NCBI GenBank assembly: GCA_022393335.1
Contig: JAJEKB010020989.1
Span: forward strand, 1,131,494-1,195,493
Source of the DNA: Macrotrachela quadricornifera
Lineage: Eukaryota; Rotifera; Eurotatoria; Philodinida; Philodinidae
DNA: 64,000 bases
Direction of reading: 5' to 3'
The position numbers and the translations under genes were made by a program. How positions within the stretch are numbered: the first letter of the stretch is position 1; every line of letters begins with the position of its first letter. Shown here one piece after another: positions 1 through 11,679 of this stretch. Under the pieces are notes generated by a model that did no database searches, was not told the origin of the DNA, and worked only from the letters and a program-made list of their open reading frames with translations.

Positions 1-2446
1 AACAATAGATAGTTATCATCAATTAAAAACTTTGTTCTTTTTTATATTCCTTCCACCGACAAAACCAAACGTAAGTATGACTTGCAAACTTAAAATGTTT
101 TTTTCTCTTGTGTGGAGTGATCTCAGCAAAAGAAGGAATAGTAAGTTTTATTATAAATTAAATATTTTTATCTTTTATTTAGGTTCATTTCAATAACACA
201 ATTAGTAGTACGTATTGTTATGATTTTATATATATATTTTCTTTTGTTTAAGTTAGTTTGAACGACACAATTTACAGTAGGTATTATACTATAACAAACA
301 AAATCTTCGATGGACAAACAAGATATTTATTATCTAAGAAAATGCCTTCATTCAATGTCATCCTGATCTCAGATCCAAATCTAATAATTCACGATTGATT
401 TCGAACAAACACAATCGAATAGGTCCGTTTATGTTAATTGCTTTTTCTTCATTGAGTCACCAAAAGGACCATTTCGTAACTTTCGAAAAAATATAAAAAC
501 AAAAACTCATTCATTTCTTTTTTTTCCTACCAATTCGGTTAATAAATCCGATCATCGTTTGACTACTTTTAATGATATTAGAATTCGAAATATATTTAAG
601 TCTTTCTTTTTTCTTGTTTTGCTAATCAACATACTATTCTAGCAGCGTATGATAGTAAGAATCTGTGCTTATTTTCATTGAAATTTCATCTTTCTCGAAT
701 CTCGATAGGCAAATAGACATTTATTATTTTCGAAGACCGAAAGAGAACTACATATTTTCTTTTAGATTTTTCCCTTTTTCTTCTGTTCGTCATGTCAATA
801 TTCATTTAGTACCTATTCAAAATGAGAGCATGATATATTGGCATTTAGATCTATTCTACTTTTTCTTCTCTTGATTATCGCAACAGTTATTTAGTGTATG
901 TATCGAAATAAAAGCGATATACTTTCTGTTTTGATTTCTTTTTCTCTTAGCTTCTGTTAGTTATTCCAATACAAATTCAGCACCTGTCGAAACTAAGAGC
1001 TTGAAACAGTTTCGTTCAACTCAGCTTTTTATGTTTAAAGTTGTCGGAATAGTCAGTCGTCACGTCTTAGGGAAAATAATACAAAAAAATAATGTAGATT
1101 TTCCCTCCTATTATTACTTCAGATCATAAGGTCAGTAATTAGTATTTTTCAATTAAAGTGAGTCACGACTTTAGTTAGCTGGTTTCAGCTTTCACTCATT
1201 GAGTTATCTTTAACAAGCCATCAATGATATTGAGACAAGTGTATCGAAAGAATTATTGAAACGTGTGTTATTTTCCAGCATTTCATCATGTACTTATTCG
1301 TGCGACGTTTAATGATACTATATAAACCATTGAATTTAATCGAGTTTTTTCTTTCGACATGCTCATTTCAACGAGACATTTTGAAGCGCTTTTTGTAGTA
1401 TAAACACCTTTTCAATTGCTAAAATGGGCTTTTTGACGAATCTGTTTCCGTCAAAAGTTCCTCTAACGGCTTGTAAACTCAAAAAGCTTTCTTATTTTCT
1501 TCATCGCCTCTTTGATCCGTTAACAATAAGTAGCCGTTAATAGCATACAGCAATTTTAAGTATTTCGTCCGATGTTCTTTCGTATTCCTATCTAAGCTCT
1601 TCCATCCGCTAAATATATAGCTCACCTTTCATGGCCTTTCTCACCCTGTCTAGCTCGTTAGTGCGCTGCTTCTCACGTTTAACTTTTTCATATATCCGTT
1701 CATCAATTCTTATGATCGTTGATCATGGTAATCAACTATCTAAAACACCTTTTCGTAAGCCCTTGGATTCTGTTAGTTCATTTTCATGAACTCTTCCATC
1801 CCACCCTCAACAAAGGGTAGATGGAGGGGTACAGGATGGCTTCAGAAACGGTAAAAAAGTATTTATTATACGTTGCACTTTCATAATTTCTAAAAAAGTT
1901 TATTATTCTACGGATTTTTTTTACAGTGTAGGACAATTTTTGGAGATTGAGTACTTTCTTCACTGTACTCCAAACAAAATATATTAGCCCTTTCATATTA
2001 AAATAGATATGAAACAAATCAATTTTAGCGAAAATGCCGATAGATAATGATCGAATTAAAATGGAGAAAAACAAAAGAATAATGACTCATTCTCATTGTT
2101 GTCAGCATAAGATATTATCTCTTTTTTTGTTCTTTTCTCTTGATCCTCTACATTATCAAAGAATGTCTAAAATGTCCATCTAGCTTTTATATTTATCGTA
2201 AAAGAATAGATAATTAGAAAAATAAAAGAATTACATGATTATGCTTTAATAGCGTTCAAGTAATTGATCGAATATAGTGCGACAACGTATATCTATAACA
2301 AATGATATTTGTTATCAAAACTGTCAGTAGAATTATGCACTATTGATTCATTTTTGTTGAAGCACTTCACCTCCGAACTTAGCATCTAGAATGAAGATAA
2401 AAAAACCGTATGGACATAATAAATACATGTGATTGTGATCTTCATA
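1..2446. other. no recognisable gene
   Basis: About 2.4 kb of AT-rich DNA with many pyrimidine-rich and homopolymer tracts. The open frames here (longest about 96 codons, minus strand near 1784-2074) are hydrophobic or low-complexity and show no family motif. I see no tRNA, repeat array or transposon end. Confidence 0.5.
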
Positions 2447-3176
2447 CTAACTTTTGAGAAGCATCGGCATTTGAGCTTGTGATTGAATAATATAATCTTT
2501 CAATTGAGGTAGTTCACGAATTCGTTGAAGAAATGCGTTTACATTGTTATATTTCTCCAGTAATACCTGGCTACCATCGAACGAACAAGAACAATCGATA
2601 CAATAAAATAATTGAAAATCAGCTACAGTTGGCCGATCACCAACAGCAAATAGGCTCTTATTCTTGCTGAAATAATGTTCAAATCGTTCTAAATATTCTG
2701 TTAGAGTCGTCTCAATAAATTTCTTCTGTTCATCTGATGAGTTTCCATTTGAACCATAGCAAAGCATAATAAATTTTAAACGAAGATCATAAGCTTGTTC
2801 ACACAACATCATAATTAGACCTTCCTCTTTTGGATTATTACCCATGAGATTAAATTTACGACCAAGATAGTATAAGATAGCAGCCGATTGTGTAAGTTTC
2901 AAGTCACCATCAATTAAATAGGGTAAATTTGGAAAATCTGCATCAATAACATCATTTCATGATAGAAAATAGATTTCTAAACTCACCTAGATCAAGTTTA
3001 TACTTTTCGTTGAGCCAGTCGTCACGATTATAATCTGGAGCATCACCCATCTGATACATTTTATCGATAAAAGGTGTCTTCGTATAGTGAAGTAGTAATC
3101 GTGACGATTCAGCTCGACCACGAGCTGCCCAGTAGCCGAGTACGAGTTGATCTTTATCGGTAGTCGATTGTGTCAT
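2447..3176 (-). CDS. glutathione S-transferase, Mu class
   Basis: Cytosolic GST that conjugates glutathione to electrophiles. Two exons: 2987-3176 and 2447-2937, joined across a 49-bp GT-AG intron (2938-2986); splicing gives 226 aa, close to the usual ~218 of Mu enzymes. The N-terminal thioredoxin-like domain has LGYW with the catalytic-type Tyr at about residue 15. The Mu-class signature MGDAPDYNRDDWLNEKYKLD follows, then DFPNLPYLIDG formed across the splice junction (the Asp codon is split) and the glutathione-binding TQSAAI. The all-helical C-terminal domain contains FAVGDRPTVADFQLF. Without splicing the first exon would run into intron sequence and lose the DFPNLPYL segment, so the intron is well supported. 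The 5' end is the ATG at 3176 in a good frame. An ordinary detoxification gene; nothing broken is seen. Confidence 0.93.
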
Positions 3177-3739
3177 CTTGTTTTTCTATTAGTGCGTTGA
3201 AACAATCTGAAGTTAGCAGTAGAAAGAAACGAATAATTCCAATCCAAAGATAGTGTTATTCACATCGGGTTTCAACACTAAAAAATGTCTTGTCTTAGTT
3301 TTAAACTTTACTTCAACTATGACATTGAAGCATCAAGGGAAAAGTGAACTACAAATGATGGAAAACAGAGTGTTTGCCATTGTAAATAGTTTCCTAAGTG
3401 TCTTCATTTTGACTGATTCAAATATTATCGTGCAGTATGAAGGTTACCAACAGAGAAATAGAAGCGAGCATGATATGACACACACAGATATCATTTTTTA
3501 TATACCAAGGTAGTTCGAAGTACAATATTTTTATCTTTCGTTCGTTATATGGCTAGATAAACTACTATTTCTTTGCTTAAATTATATCTCATAAAATTGA
3601 ATTTTTTCACGACAACTTTAAAATAAGTTATTGAAAATAACAAAGCATTCACTTGAAATATTTCTGTTATTTAGAAATAGAAGCAGAAGAACGGATAAAA
3701 ACGAGAAATTTCAGTAAAAACTTAAAGATATTATGTACT
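3177..3739. other. intergenic, no gene seen
   Basis: AT-rich spacer between the GST start and the mariner left end. It would contain the GST promoter, but no element can be named. An 86-codon open frame at 3253-3513 starts with TTG, not ATG, and resembles nothing I know. Confidence 0.4.
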
Positions 3740-3741
3740 TA

Positions 3742-5044
3742 GGTCTATCCAAAAGTTTCCAGATTGCTATTGGCAATTTTTTAAACCAATTAGCATTGAA
3801 GTGTTATTTGCATGGATAAACAGTGGAGGGCTTTGTCTATAATTATAGATATAGTAACTCTATTTCGGACTTAGTTACAATATTTTTTTCGATGAACTTC
3901 AATTTGAACTAAAAAAAAATTTTCAAAAATGAATAATGAATACAATCGGTATTATATAAAAATGCGAACCATTTTGGGGATAAATCCAAAGACAATTCAC
4001 GAAGAATTTGTAACAGCTTTGGGACCCAAGGTTCCATCATATCCAACAATTGCGGAGTGGGCAAAGCGTTTCCGTGACGGAAGAGAAGATGTCAATGATG
4101 ATCCTCGATCTGGTCGTCCGGTTTCCGAACTTACAGATAAAAATATTGAAGAAGTACGACAGGTTATCAACAATGATCCACATTCAACTTATGATGATAT
4201 TATAGCTGAAACATCTCTCTCTTATGGTACAATAGCACGAATTATCCACGATTATCTTAAGATGAAAAAAATTACATCGCGTTGGGTGCCCCATCAACTT
4301 ACAGATGAACATATGCAACAACGTGTTAAACTTTGTCGTGAAAATTTGGCGAAATTTCGTAATGATTCCTGGCGATTATGTGATATTATAACTGGTGATG
4401 AGACGTGGATTTACCATAGGCAGATTGGTCGAAAATCAACCAACGCAAGCTGGGTTAGTGAAGGTGAATCACCAACAACTATTGTTCGTCGAAGTAAATT
4501 TGAACTAAAAAATTTATTTTGCATATTCTTTAAATCAAATGGTTCCGTTCTTACACATGCTGTTGATAAAGGCAAGACTATAGATCACAACTATTATATT
4601 GAAAATTGTCTCAAGCCTATTGTTAAAGAAATATGGAAACAAAGAAAGTCAAATGGTACAAAAGGTATAAAATTGCTTCATGATAATGCTGGACCCCATC
4701 GTCATTCAGATGTTATTAATTATTTAACAGAAGAAGGTATCAATATAATGCCACATCCACCTTATTCACCTGACCTTGCACCATGTGATTATTGGCTAAA
4801 TGATTACATCAAACGGAATTTAACTGATCAACCAGATGAAAAATCATTGGCTCGTGCGGTTTCCAAGGTGGTAAGAAATATTCCAAAAGAAGAATTCAAA
4901 AAAACTTTTGACAAATTATTAGAAAGGATGGAACTTTGTATAAAGAATCATGGTGACTATTTTGAACATTTAATAAAATAAAACTTGAACTTTCTCTTTG
5001 TCTTCATATTTTTTTTTTTAAATCTGGGAACTTTTGGATCGACC
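3742..5044 (+). mobile_element. complete mariner transposon (DD34D)
   Basis: A 1,303-bp element bounded by near-perfect terminal inverted repeats of at least 24 bp (3742-3765 and 5021-5044; left end begins GGTCTATCCAAAAGTTTCC, with two mismatches between the ends). It is flanked on both sides by TA (3740-3741 and 5045-5046), the target duplication of Tc1/mariner elements. It contains one uninterrupted transposase gene. Size, ends, target site and coding capacity are all those of a full-length mariner. Confidence 0.93.
3929..4981 (+). CDS. mariner transposase, intact
   Basis: 350-aa cut-and-paste transposase with no stop or frameshift. The N-terminal part holds the paired helix-turn-helix DNA-binding region (about residues 5-110). 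The linker motif WVPHQL is at 119-124. The catalytic domain shows GDETW (Asp157), LLHDNAGPH (Asp252) and YSPDLAPCDYWL (Asp287); 34 residues lie between the second and third Asp, which defines mariner (DD34D) rather than Tc1 (DD34E). The length equals the usual 345-355 aa. The ATG at 3929 follows a 187-bp untranslated stretch inside the left end, normal for mariner. The most intact transposase in the window and possibly still active; activity itself cannot be read from sequence. Confidence 0.95.
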   Translation: MNNEYNRYYIKMRTILGINPKTIHEEFVTALGPKVPSYPTIAEWAKRFRDGREDVNDDPRSGRPVSELTDKNIEEVRQVINNDPHSTYDDIIAETSLSYGTIARIIHDYLKMKKITSRWVPHQLTDEHMQQRVKLCRENLAKFRNDSWRLCDIITGDETWIYHRQIGRKSTNASWVSEGESPTTIVRRSKFELKNLFCIFFKSNGSVLTHAVDKGKTIDHNYYIENCLKPIVKEIWKQRKSNGTKGIKLLHDNAGPHRHSDVINYLTEEGINIMPHPPYSPDLAPCDYWLNDYIKRNLTDQPDEKSLARAVSKVVRNIPKEEFKKTFDKLLERMELCIKNHGDYFEHLIK

Positions 5045-5089
5045 TAAGTAAATAATGAAAAGACAAATCGATGTGCAAGTTACTACTTG

Positions 5090-5400
5090 AAAAACTAATA
5101 AGTCTGTATCAGAATTAGCCATGACAATAGCAAATAAAGTATCATCATTCACATCTCCAATCGTTACTGATTGTGGATGAGCATTGTAATCAAAAGAATA
5201 TGATTGTCATTTAAGATAACTTCTATCATTAGATCCAAAAAAACATGATCAGATAATTGCTATCAAAATTCATTACTAAAACATTCAGATAAATGTCTTT
5301 GTTTAAATTATTGACATTAGGTGAAGATGGAGCAAAACTGATACTTATTGAATAAGCTGTTAAAAGAAACACAGCTCTATCACTTTCACTCTTCTATTGA
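5090..5400 (-). pseudogene. FG-GAP/VCBS repeat protein relic
   Basis: On the minus strand a short stretch reads HPQSVTIGDVNDDTLFAIV followed by ANSDTDLLVF, the pattern of FG-GAP (VCBS) beta-propeller blades common in rotifer surface proteins. A weaker second copy ends in LNVLVMNFDSNYL upstream. Stops and lost spacing show it is broken. The mariner lies directly downstream of it in gene order. Identification rests on pattern memory of the repeat only. Confidence 0.4.
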
Positions 5401-5402
5401 AA

Positions 5403-6025
5403 TAAAATATTTTCTTTCTAGTTAATAACAAAATATGTCTCACTATTTTGTTTTATTCTGACAAGATTTTTTCTATACAATCGAAGCTGCGAATGATTTG
5501 ATGGTGATGAACGGCGGAATGTTCACAGTGCGGTCATACAACAATCGCATTTTCGAATAATCACCTATGTCAAAGACATACGCCAGAAACTGGTCGGATC
5601 TGATGAATTTCCAGCAAATACCTGAAGTAAGATTCCAAAGCTGTTTCCGAATTCGGTTTCCCACCTGGTTCTCAACCGTTTCTAAATATGAATTCAATGT
5701 TCAGATACCGTTGTGGTTTCTGAGCCCATATCCGATGATGATTTCATTAATCTTTTGTGAACGACAGGGTATGGATCATATCTGGTCGTTTTCTGTCTGG
5801 TAATGAAAACACAGATTAGACTGATAAATTTTTTATCGAGCTGCAGTTTATGAGTTGAATTTTTCTCTTTTCTAAAAGAAAGGGCTATATGGCATTTAAA
5901 TAACGCCAGTTAAGATGCTTAATGTTTGTCTGCTTGTCCAAGCCAATCAGAATTGAATATTCTCTAAACTAGTAGTGTTGGAGCTCTCAGTTCTCGAGGG
6001 TTCCGTTCTCAAGGAACATGAACCT
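5403..6025. other. no recognisable gene
   Basis: Overlapping open frames of 74-78 codons occur on both strands (5473-5803) but share no motif with any family I know. No repeats or transposon ends are visible. Confidence 0.35.
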
Positions 6026-6409
6026 ATGTTAAAATGCGGTTTTATACATTTTAGAACACAATATAATCTTCATATGACAGAATCGAAAAAATACAGTGAA
6101 TCTAGCGAATGTTCACTTTCGAAAGTTCCTTTTCTCGTAAATGAGACGAGAAAAAAAGCATCAATAGTTTATAATACAACGATGTTTGTGACAATTCTTG
6201 ATAGAAAAGGCGTTAACGCTGATGGAACTACGCATTATTATATTTCTCCTGATCAAAAATCGCATCGTTTTCATATAAAGCACACGAGTATATATTCACA
6301 CATTAGAGAAAAAGAAAGAATATCGAAGTTAAGGATAGCACTGACAGATGGGAACAATATACAGTTTAATGCTCGAATTAGAGACAAAATAATAAATGCG
6401 GATATATAA
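6026..6409 (+). CDS. hypothetical open frame, unrecognised
   Basis: Open frame of 127 codons from the first ATG (6026); it extends upstream without a stop to 5975 but only through a GTG. The product is polar, with a hydrophobic patch TTMFVTILDRKG and a basic C-terminus. No signal peptide, membrane span or known domain is visible. In this AT-rich sequence an open stretch of this length is longer than the local background, but composition does not clearly mark it as coding. It could be an exon of an unknown gene or chance. Confidence 0.18.
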   Translation: MLKCGFIHFRTQYNLHMTESKKYSESSECSLSKVPFLVNETRKKASIVYNTTMFVTILDRKGVNADGTTHYYISPDQKSHRFHIKHTSIYSHIREKERISKLRIALTDGNNIQFNARIRDKIINADI

Positions 6410-8660
6410 TGTGCTTAACTGAGAGCGTTACAGTATCGGCATACAGAAGTTTTACTGTATGAGTATTTCTATTAATGAGGTTTTGTAAATATTAATAGTA
6501 AAACATAATTCAAAATATGCAATGATTGTTCATGAACAACTATAACTAAGCACAGTTATCGTTTCCTGTAAATAAATTATTGAGTAATATATTAAGGTTG
6601 AATGCCAGACTGCTTAACCGTCAATGGTGGATTGAAGTGACACTGACGAACGAAGAAATAGTTATATGATATATTTATTAAAAGTATGTTGGGGTAGAGT
6701 GAAAATTTGTAGCAAAATTACCAGTTGCAGAATTTCTATAGCTAAAAGAAGTCTACACGTCATCCATATTGTATTTAAATTCATTTGAAAAAAATCTTAA
6801 CGACACTCATACTACAATACTTTTCTAACTAACGATATAAGTCAACGAATTCTACTTTAATATATAAAACCTTATTGAGACTGTATTTTTTGGAGATCAT
6901 GGAGATTCGCTATTATAGTAAAAGGACATTGGATGAAACAGTATATTTGGCAATAATGTATTAAACTATTGATTGAAAAATGAAAATATGTTAAGAATTC
7001 CAAGTTTCCTCATTGATCATACTTTCTACAAATATGATTTTTGTTTCAAACTTTCAATTATCAATATCTTCACTAGCATCATCTTGAATTCCATTGACTT
7101 TTACTCTAACTTAACTGTATTTTTCCCCACATAAACGAGTGATTTTTCCTCACAGATGTGCAAATACGAATACAATTTGTACTATCATTTACGTGATACA
7201 TGCATCACTCATTCATGCACTAACATTACGATATGTATTGGACCAAAAAATTTACAAAATTGGGAACTTATCATCATGCACTGCCATGTATTATAATTCA
7301 TGTACTGTGATCATATATTGTATTGGGTCAAGAAAGTTGAGGGTAGAAGTGAGAGTGAAATACAAACACATTTGAAGACACAAACATAGAGGATATGTAG
7401 CGAAGTGAAGGTGAGGGTGACATATGAATAGATAGAGAAACACATATACAAGATTTTTAACCAATGCAAGATACAATCATAGTACATGAATCACAGTACA
7501 TGATCAAGGCATAAACGAATTGTAATGGTAGTACTTGAAAGTAGATGGTAGTAAAAATATTACCGAATGTTTGTTACTTGTCGCTTTAACTATTAATCTT
7601 TACTAGGTTCGATAGAGAAGCTCACTAAAAGATCATCTGTATATGTACATCATGAATGAAGATGAAGAGTTAGCTAAAATAGATGGCAATATCAAAGGAA
7701 GGTATAAACACTACTGTTGTAATAATGGCACACATTTTAGAGTACAATATTTACCCACTCCTTGTTGATTTAGGTCGGTGAGGTTGATAGACAAGAGGAT
7801 CCTTCAACAGATTCAAAGCAAATAGGTCTCTGTAGAAGTTTATAGAGAGCTATCAAAGATATTTGTCTAACAGCTGCCTATGATAAATCGAATTCAATGT
7901 TTTTCATGTGTAGAAGAAAAAAAGTTGTTCTCAACAACATTATGTCACAGACTTCATATTCTAATTTAAGAATGAATTCAAGTGATAACTAATGATCAAT
8001 GCTTTACTCATCTTCACGATTTCACAAAGCTACTTCTATGAAAAGAATGAGTAATGATATTGAACGATACATTAACTATATATGTATCGAGATATTGAGA
8101 TTGACCACTACGGTTTATATACTTAACTATAAGAAGTCATATTCTATAGTGAAAAGGAAAATTATTTGGTATGATAGTTTGAGAATGATATTTTGAAATT
8201 TTCGTGTGAAAATTTCTGTCTAGTAGTAGTCTTCAACGTGGATATGATAAATAAGATTTATTCCATGAAGAAATGAGTTAGAATAACGATTGTCATATGT
8301 ATATGAATCAAAGATAGGAATATTTTTATATATGATCCTTGCTAAAGAGTGAATCAAGAAGATTATGAGACATAATAGAATGAAAATCGAAATTATTTTC
8401 AATGATAATCATAGTCATTTTTCTTTCCGAAAAGAGTCAGCGAATCCGTGGCAATAGCACTATTGACTCCCCCTCAAAACATATGTTATTTGAGGGCTTT
8501 ACGATTCATTTTTCTATGCAAATATTTACTCGATTTATTGGTGTGCTGCACATACTCACACAATATCGTTGTGATAAAAATGCGTTGCACGCATTATTCT
8601 TCGTCATTTTATCTTGATTATTTTACACATTTGCCTTCCTTCGTATAACTAAATAGCTAA
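6410..8660. other. intergenic; one imperfect hairpin
   Basis: No gene recognised in 2.2 kb. Around 7303-7320 and 7485-7503 the sequence CATGTACTGTGAT and its reverse complement face each other across about 170 bp, suggesting a decayed inverted-repeat element, but no target duplication could be found. Short open frames here lack any motif. Confidence 0.35.
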
Positions 8661-9121
8661 ATGTTTCTTTCATTGTTGTTATTCTTCGCACTTGTTGGAT
8701 CCACTACTTGCTGTTCATGTATGTTCCGACCAACACCATTAAGTGATAGTTTTGCTGAAACATCGATTATTTTTATTGGACGTGTAATTGCTACAAATGT
8801 AACACAACCGAATCCATTTATGGGTTATGCTGATATAACTATGGAAGTGGAAGAAGCATTCAAAGTTAGTAAAAATAAAATAAATAAGATGCTTGTATTA
8901 AATGTGACGCTTTTTTCATTTAGGGCGTAGTAACTGGTGCACGAATTAACGTCCGTACAAACTTGCAAGGATCAATGTGCGGCTTTGGTGCCATGCCAGT
9001 GGGCACACGATGGCAAATGTGGTTATCAGAAAGTAGATCGGCAAATATTTGCTCGAAAAGTACTCGAGATGCTGACAGAGATCTCGATGAACTTCGAAAA
9101 TTATCCGCCAGTACCTTATAG
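8661..9121 (+). CDS. secreted NTR/TIMP-like domain protein
   Basis: Two exons (8661-8864, 8924-9121) joined across a 59-bp GT-AG intron give a 133-aa protein. A hydrophobic signal peptide (about residues 1-17) ends just before CCSCMFRP; a mature N-terminus starting with CxC is the hallmark of TIMP/netrin-like (NTR) modules, in which it reaches the metalloprotease zinc. IIFIGRVIATNVT and YADITMEVEEAFK follow as OB-fold strands. Exon 2 supplies GSMCGFGAMPVGTRWQMWLS and a later Cys (NICSKSTRDADRDL), matching the conserved Cys pattern. A full TIMP is about 200 aa, so this is an NTR-domain-only form. Frame continuity across the intron supports the model; an AATAAA lies near 9187. Likely extracellular; inhibition of a protease is inference. 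Confidence 0.75.
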
Positions 9122-10153
9122 TTGATCAGTTTAAACTCGCTTAATCCAATACTACGAGTTTAATCTTAAACATCAAAAATTTATTCAATAAAAAGCAAAA
9201 TCACTAATTATATGCGTGTATCTATCTAGTTTCTTTCTAAGATTGATATTTCGTTTAACACATACACTTTGACGTTACACTTTCATACATGTGGTCGAAG
9301 ATTCGACAATGTATTTTCATGGATGTTTTTAAAAAAAATCACTCAAACAGTATTTTTCGTATAATCTTTATCTGAAATTGTAGTAGCTTGGAAATTAAAG
9401 TTTGATATATAGTGTTATTAATTAATGTAAATACGACACTCTTAATTCGAAATATTCAATGGCAGAAATCGATAGACAAATTTAATTCAATTTTTAATTT
9501 ATTTTTAATGTCATTTTTAGTTTCTTTTTCTTTCATTATTAATGAAAACACAAATTAACTTATACAAAAATGAAAAAAAACTACATAAATCAGCAGATGC
9601 ATCAAAATAAAATTTTAAATAATTTTCATTGCAAAAGATATTTATATTTTGAACAATCAACTATTTGACATATATATAAACAAAATAATTCATAATAGAT
9701 AAATCAAGATCGATTTTGTTTCAAAAGAATATCATCACAAATACATTTGATATTGTTGTTGGATAGTCATTTTTCTGATTCAATCAGTTTTTCTAGTTGT
9801 TCAATCATGTCTTCATTGAAATTCGGGATTTGGAGACATAAACAGTAGTAAAGATGATATATTTAATGATTTGAGATTTGATCATAAATGTATGCTTCTA
9901 ACAAATCTTCTAATATAAATATTCTTGTAGTTAATGTTCAAGCGAGTAAAATAAATGGTTGATTGTTTCTGTCAGAAGAATCTGCCATTGATACTTCCGA
10001 ATATCACCATGATATTTCTCCGTAGGTTTCTAAAGACTCGAGTTTTTGAAAACCAGTTTCCTATGAAAGAAAAAATTTTAATTGATTTTTTTTATTGCAT
10101 CAGATGGTTGAGCATGTCGAGTAAGCTACCAAAACCTATTTAATGTAGTTGTG
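9122..10153. other. intergenic; possible stray C-terminal exon
   Basis: Very AT-rich. On the minus strand about 9770-9845, IPNFNEDMIEQLEKLIESEK followed by a stop looks like a natural protein tail, but no upstream exon could be joined to it. Otherwise nothing is seen. Confidence 0.3.
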
Positions 10154-11340
10154 TTATTCTCTTTCTCGTAGAGAAGAGTCCACCAAAAATAAATTGTTTG
10201 CTTGCTTGCTTGCTTGCTTGATTGCTTGATTGCTTGATTGTGTGTCCGCAGGGTCAAAAAAACATCGAAAATCGTATTTTCGAAAAATACATTTCTAGAG
10301 GTTTTTCGATGCGGGGAGTTCGAATCTGAAGTCTGTTCGGTGATCATGTGGTATCAGCATTGATCAATTGATGTTAGGAATTGGTGAGGTTTGGTATTTT
10401 TCATCGAAAATTGGTGTTTTATCATGAAATGATGATTTCATCGTGGTAGGCGATGAACACCATTGCTGATTATTATGGTATTAGCATTGATCAATGGATG
10501 TTACGAATTGATGAGGTTTGGTATTTTTCATCGAAAACAGGTGTTTTTTCACGAAATGATGATTTCATCGTGGCGTGTGAAGAACACCATTGCTGATTGT
10601 TATGGTATCAGCATTGATCAATTGATATTAGGAATTGGTGAGGTTTGGTATTTTTCATCGAAAACAGGTGTTTTTTCACGAAATGATGATTTCATCGTGG
10701 CGTGTGAAGAACACCATTGCTGATTTTTATGGTATCAGCATTGATCAATTGATGTTAGGAATTGGTGAGGTATGCTATTTTTCATCGAAAATAGGTGTTT
10801 TTTCACGAAATGATGATTTCATCGTGGTGGGTGATGAACAGCATTGCTGATTATTATTCTCTTTCTCGTAGAGAAGAGTCTTGCAAACAGAAATTGTCTG
10901 CTTGCTTGATTGCTTGCTTGTATGTCCGCACCAAGTCAAAGAAACATTTTCCTGATATTTTCTATAAAACTGAATCAAAGGGTAATCGGGGACGCGGAAG
11001 TCGAATCTGATGTTAGTTTTTTAAAATTTTTTTCGGATCAATTTTTGTACACAAAGGACCATTTTTTCGCAAAAAGAAACTTTTTGATAAGGGTTGACCG
11101 AACGGTAATAGAGGACGAGAAATTCGAATTTGAAGTCAGTTGCATTAAAATTTTTTGAACCTCATATTTTTGAAAGAAATGACAAATTTTAAAATAAAAA
11201 GCATTTGATTTGATGAAGTTTGGTGAAGGACAGTTGCGGTGAAGGAACTTGAATCTGACTTCGGTTTTTTGACTTTTATAAATGAATAGCATGACGGTAG
11301 TTTAAAAACATGATTTCTACGAGAAAGAGCTGAGCGAGTC
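10154..11340. repeat. compound dispersed-repeat locus
   Basis: Two direct copies of TTCTCTTTCTCGTAGAGAAG (within 10154-10180 and 10854-10880), each followed by an AAATTGT-TGCTTGCTTG motif (microsatellite (GCTT)n at about 10198-10240 and 10900-10920), bracket the 127-bp array. Downstream are degenerate repeats of a unit containing a G-rich stretch then TTCGAATCTGAAGT-like sequence (near 10318, 11000, 11128, 11250). An inverted CTACGAGAAAGAGC at about 11318 closes the locus. A decayed relative lies at 34020-34330. This points to a dispersed repeat family of unknown type. Confidence 0.7.
10350..10857. repeat. 127-bp tandem repeat, four copies
   Basis: Units begin GGTATCAGCATTGATCAATT at about 10350, 10477, 10604 and 10731, a constant spacing of 127 bp, and end GAACACCATTGCTGATT. 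Copies 2 and 3 are almost identical, while 1 and 4 differ at several positions, as expected when the centre of an array is homogenised by unequal exchange. Each unit contains short inverted pieces (GAAATGATGATTTCATCGTGG). Short open frames through the array are by-products of the repeat. Confidence 0.92.
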
Positions 11341-11679
11341 TTCGGACGAGCGTTACTTGTTTTTATTTATCTAAAGCTTCTTATGAAAATGGTACTTAAC
11401 GAAAAAATGATCAAAACGAAGTGTTTCTGAAGAGATTAAGCAGCCAATGAAGGCTGTTTCAATATTTTGTTTTTCTTGACATTGTTCGCTGGAGGCAATT
11501 TAAGGAAAGCAAACTTCAAGAACGTTTTGAAAAGAAGATAGATTGACACTCGCATGTCCACTGCAAAACCAGGAATACTGTATCATGTCTTTGAGTACAC
11601 GAGATAAAAATTGATTATGTACAAGAGATATTAATTTAATGGTGTTGTTTCTTTCCCATAGGTTAATATCAATTTGTTC
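11341..11679. other. intergenic, nothing recognised
   Basis: AT-rich spacer between the repeat locus and the transposase relic; no ORF, repeat or end structure could be assigned. Confidence 0.4.

Noticed and set aside
10285..10340. tRNA-like GTTCGAATC T-arm motif
   Set aside because: No acceptor stem, D-arm or anticodon arm could be placed around it, and the motif is simply part of the dispersed repeat family.
10350..10857. CRISPR-like array
   Set aside because: Units are 127 bp, contiguous and nearly identical, with no unique spacers or cas genes; an ordinary tandem repeat in a eukaryotic genome.
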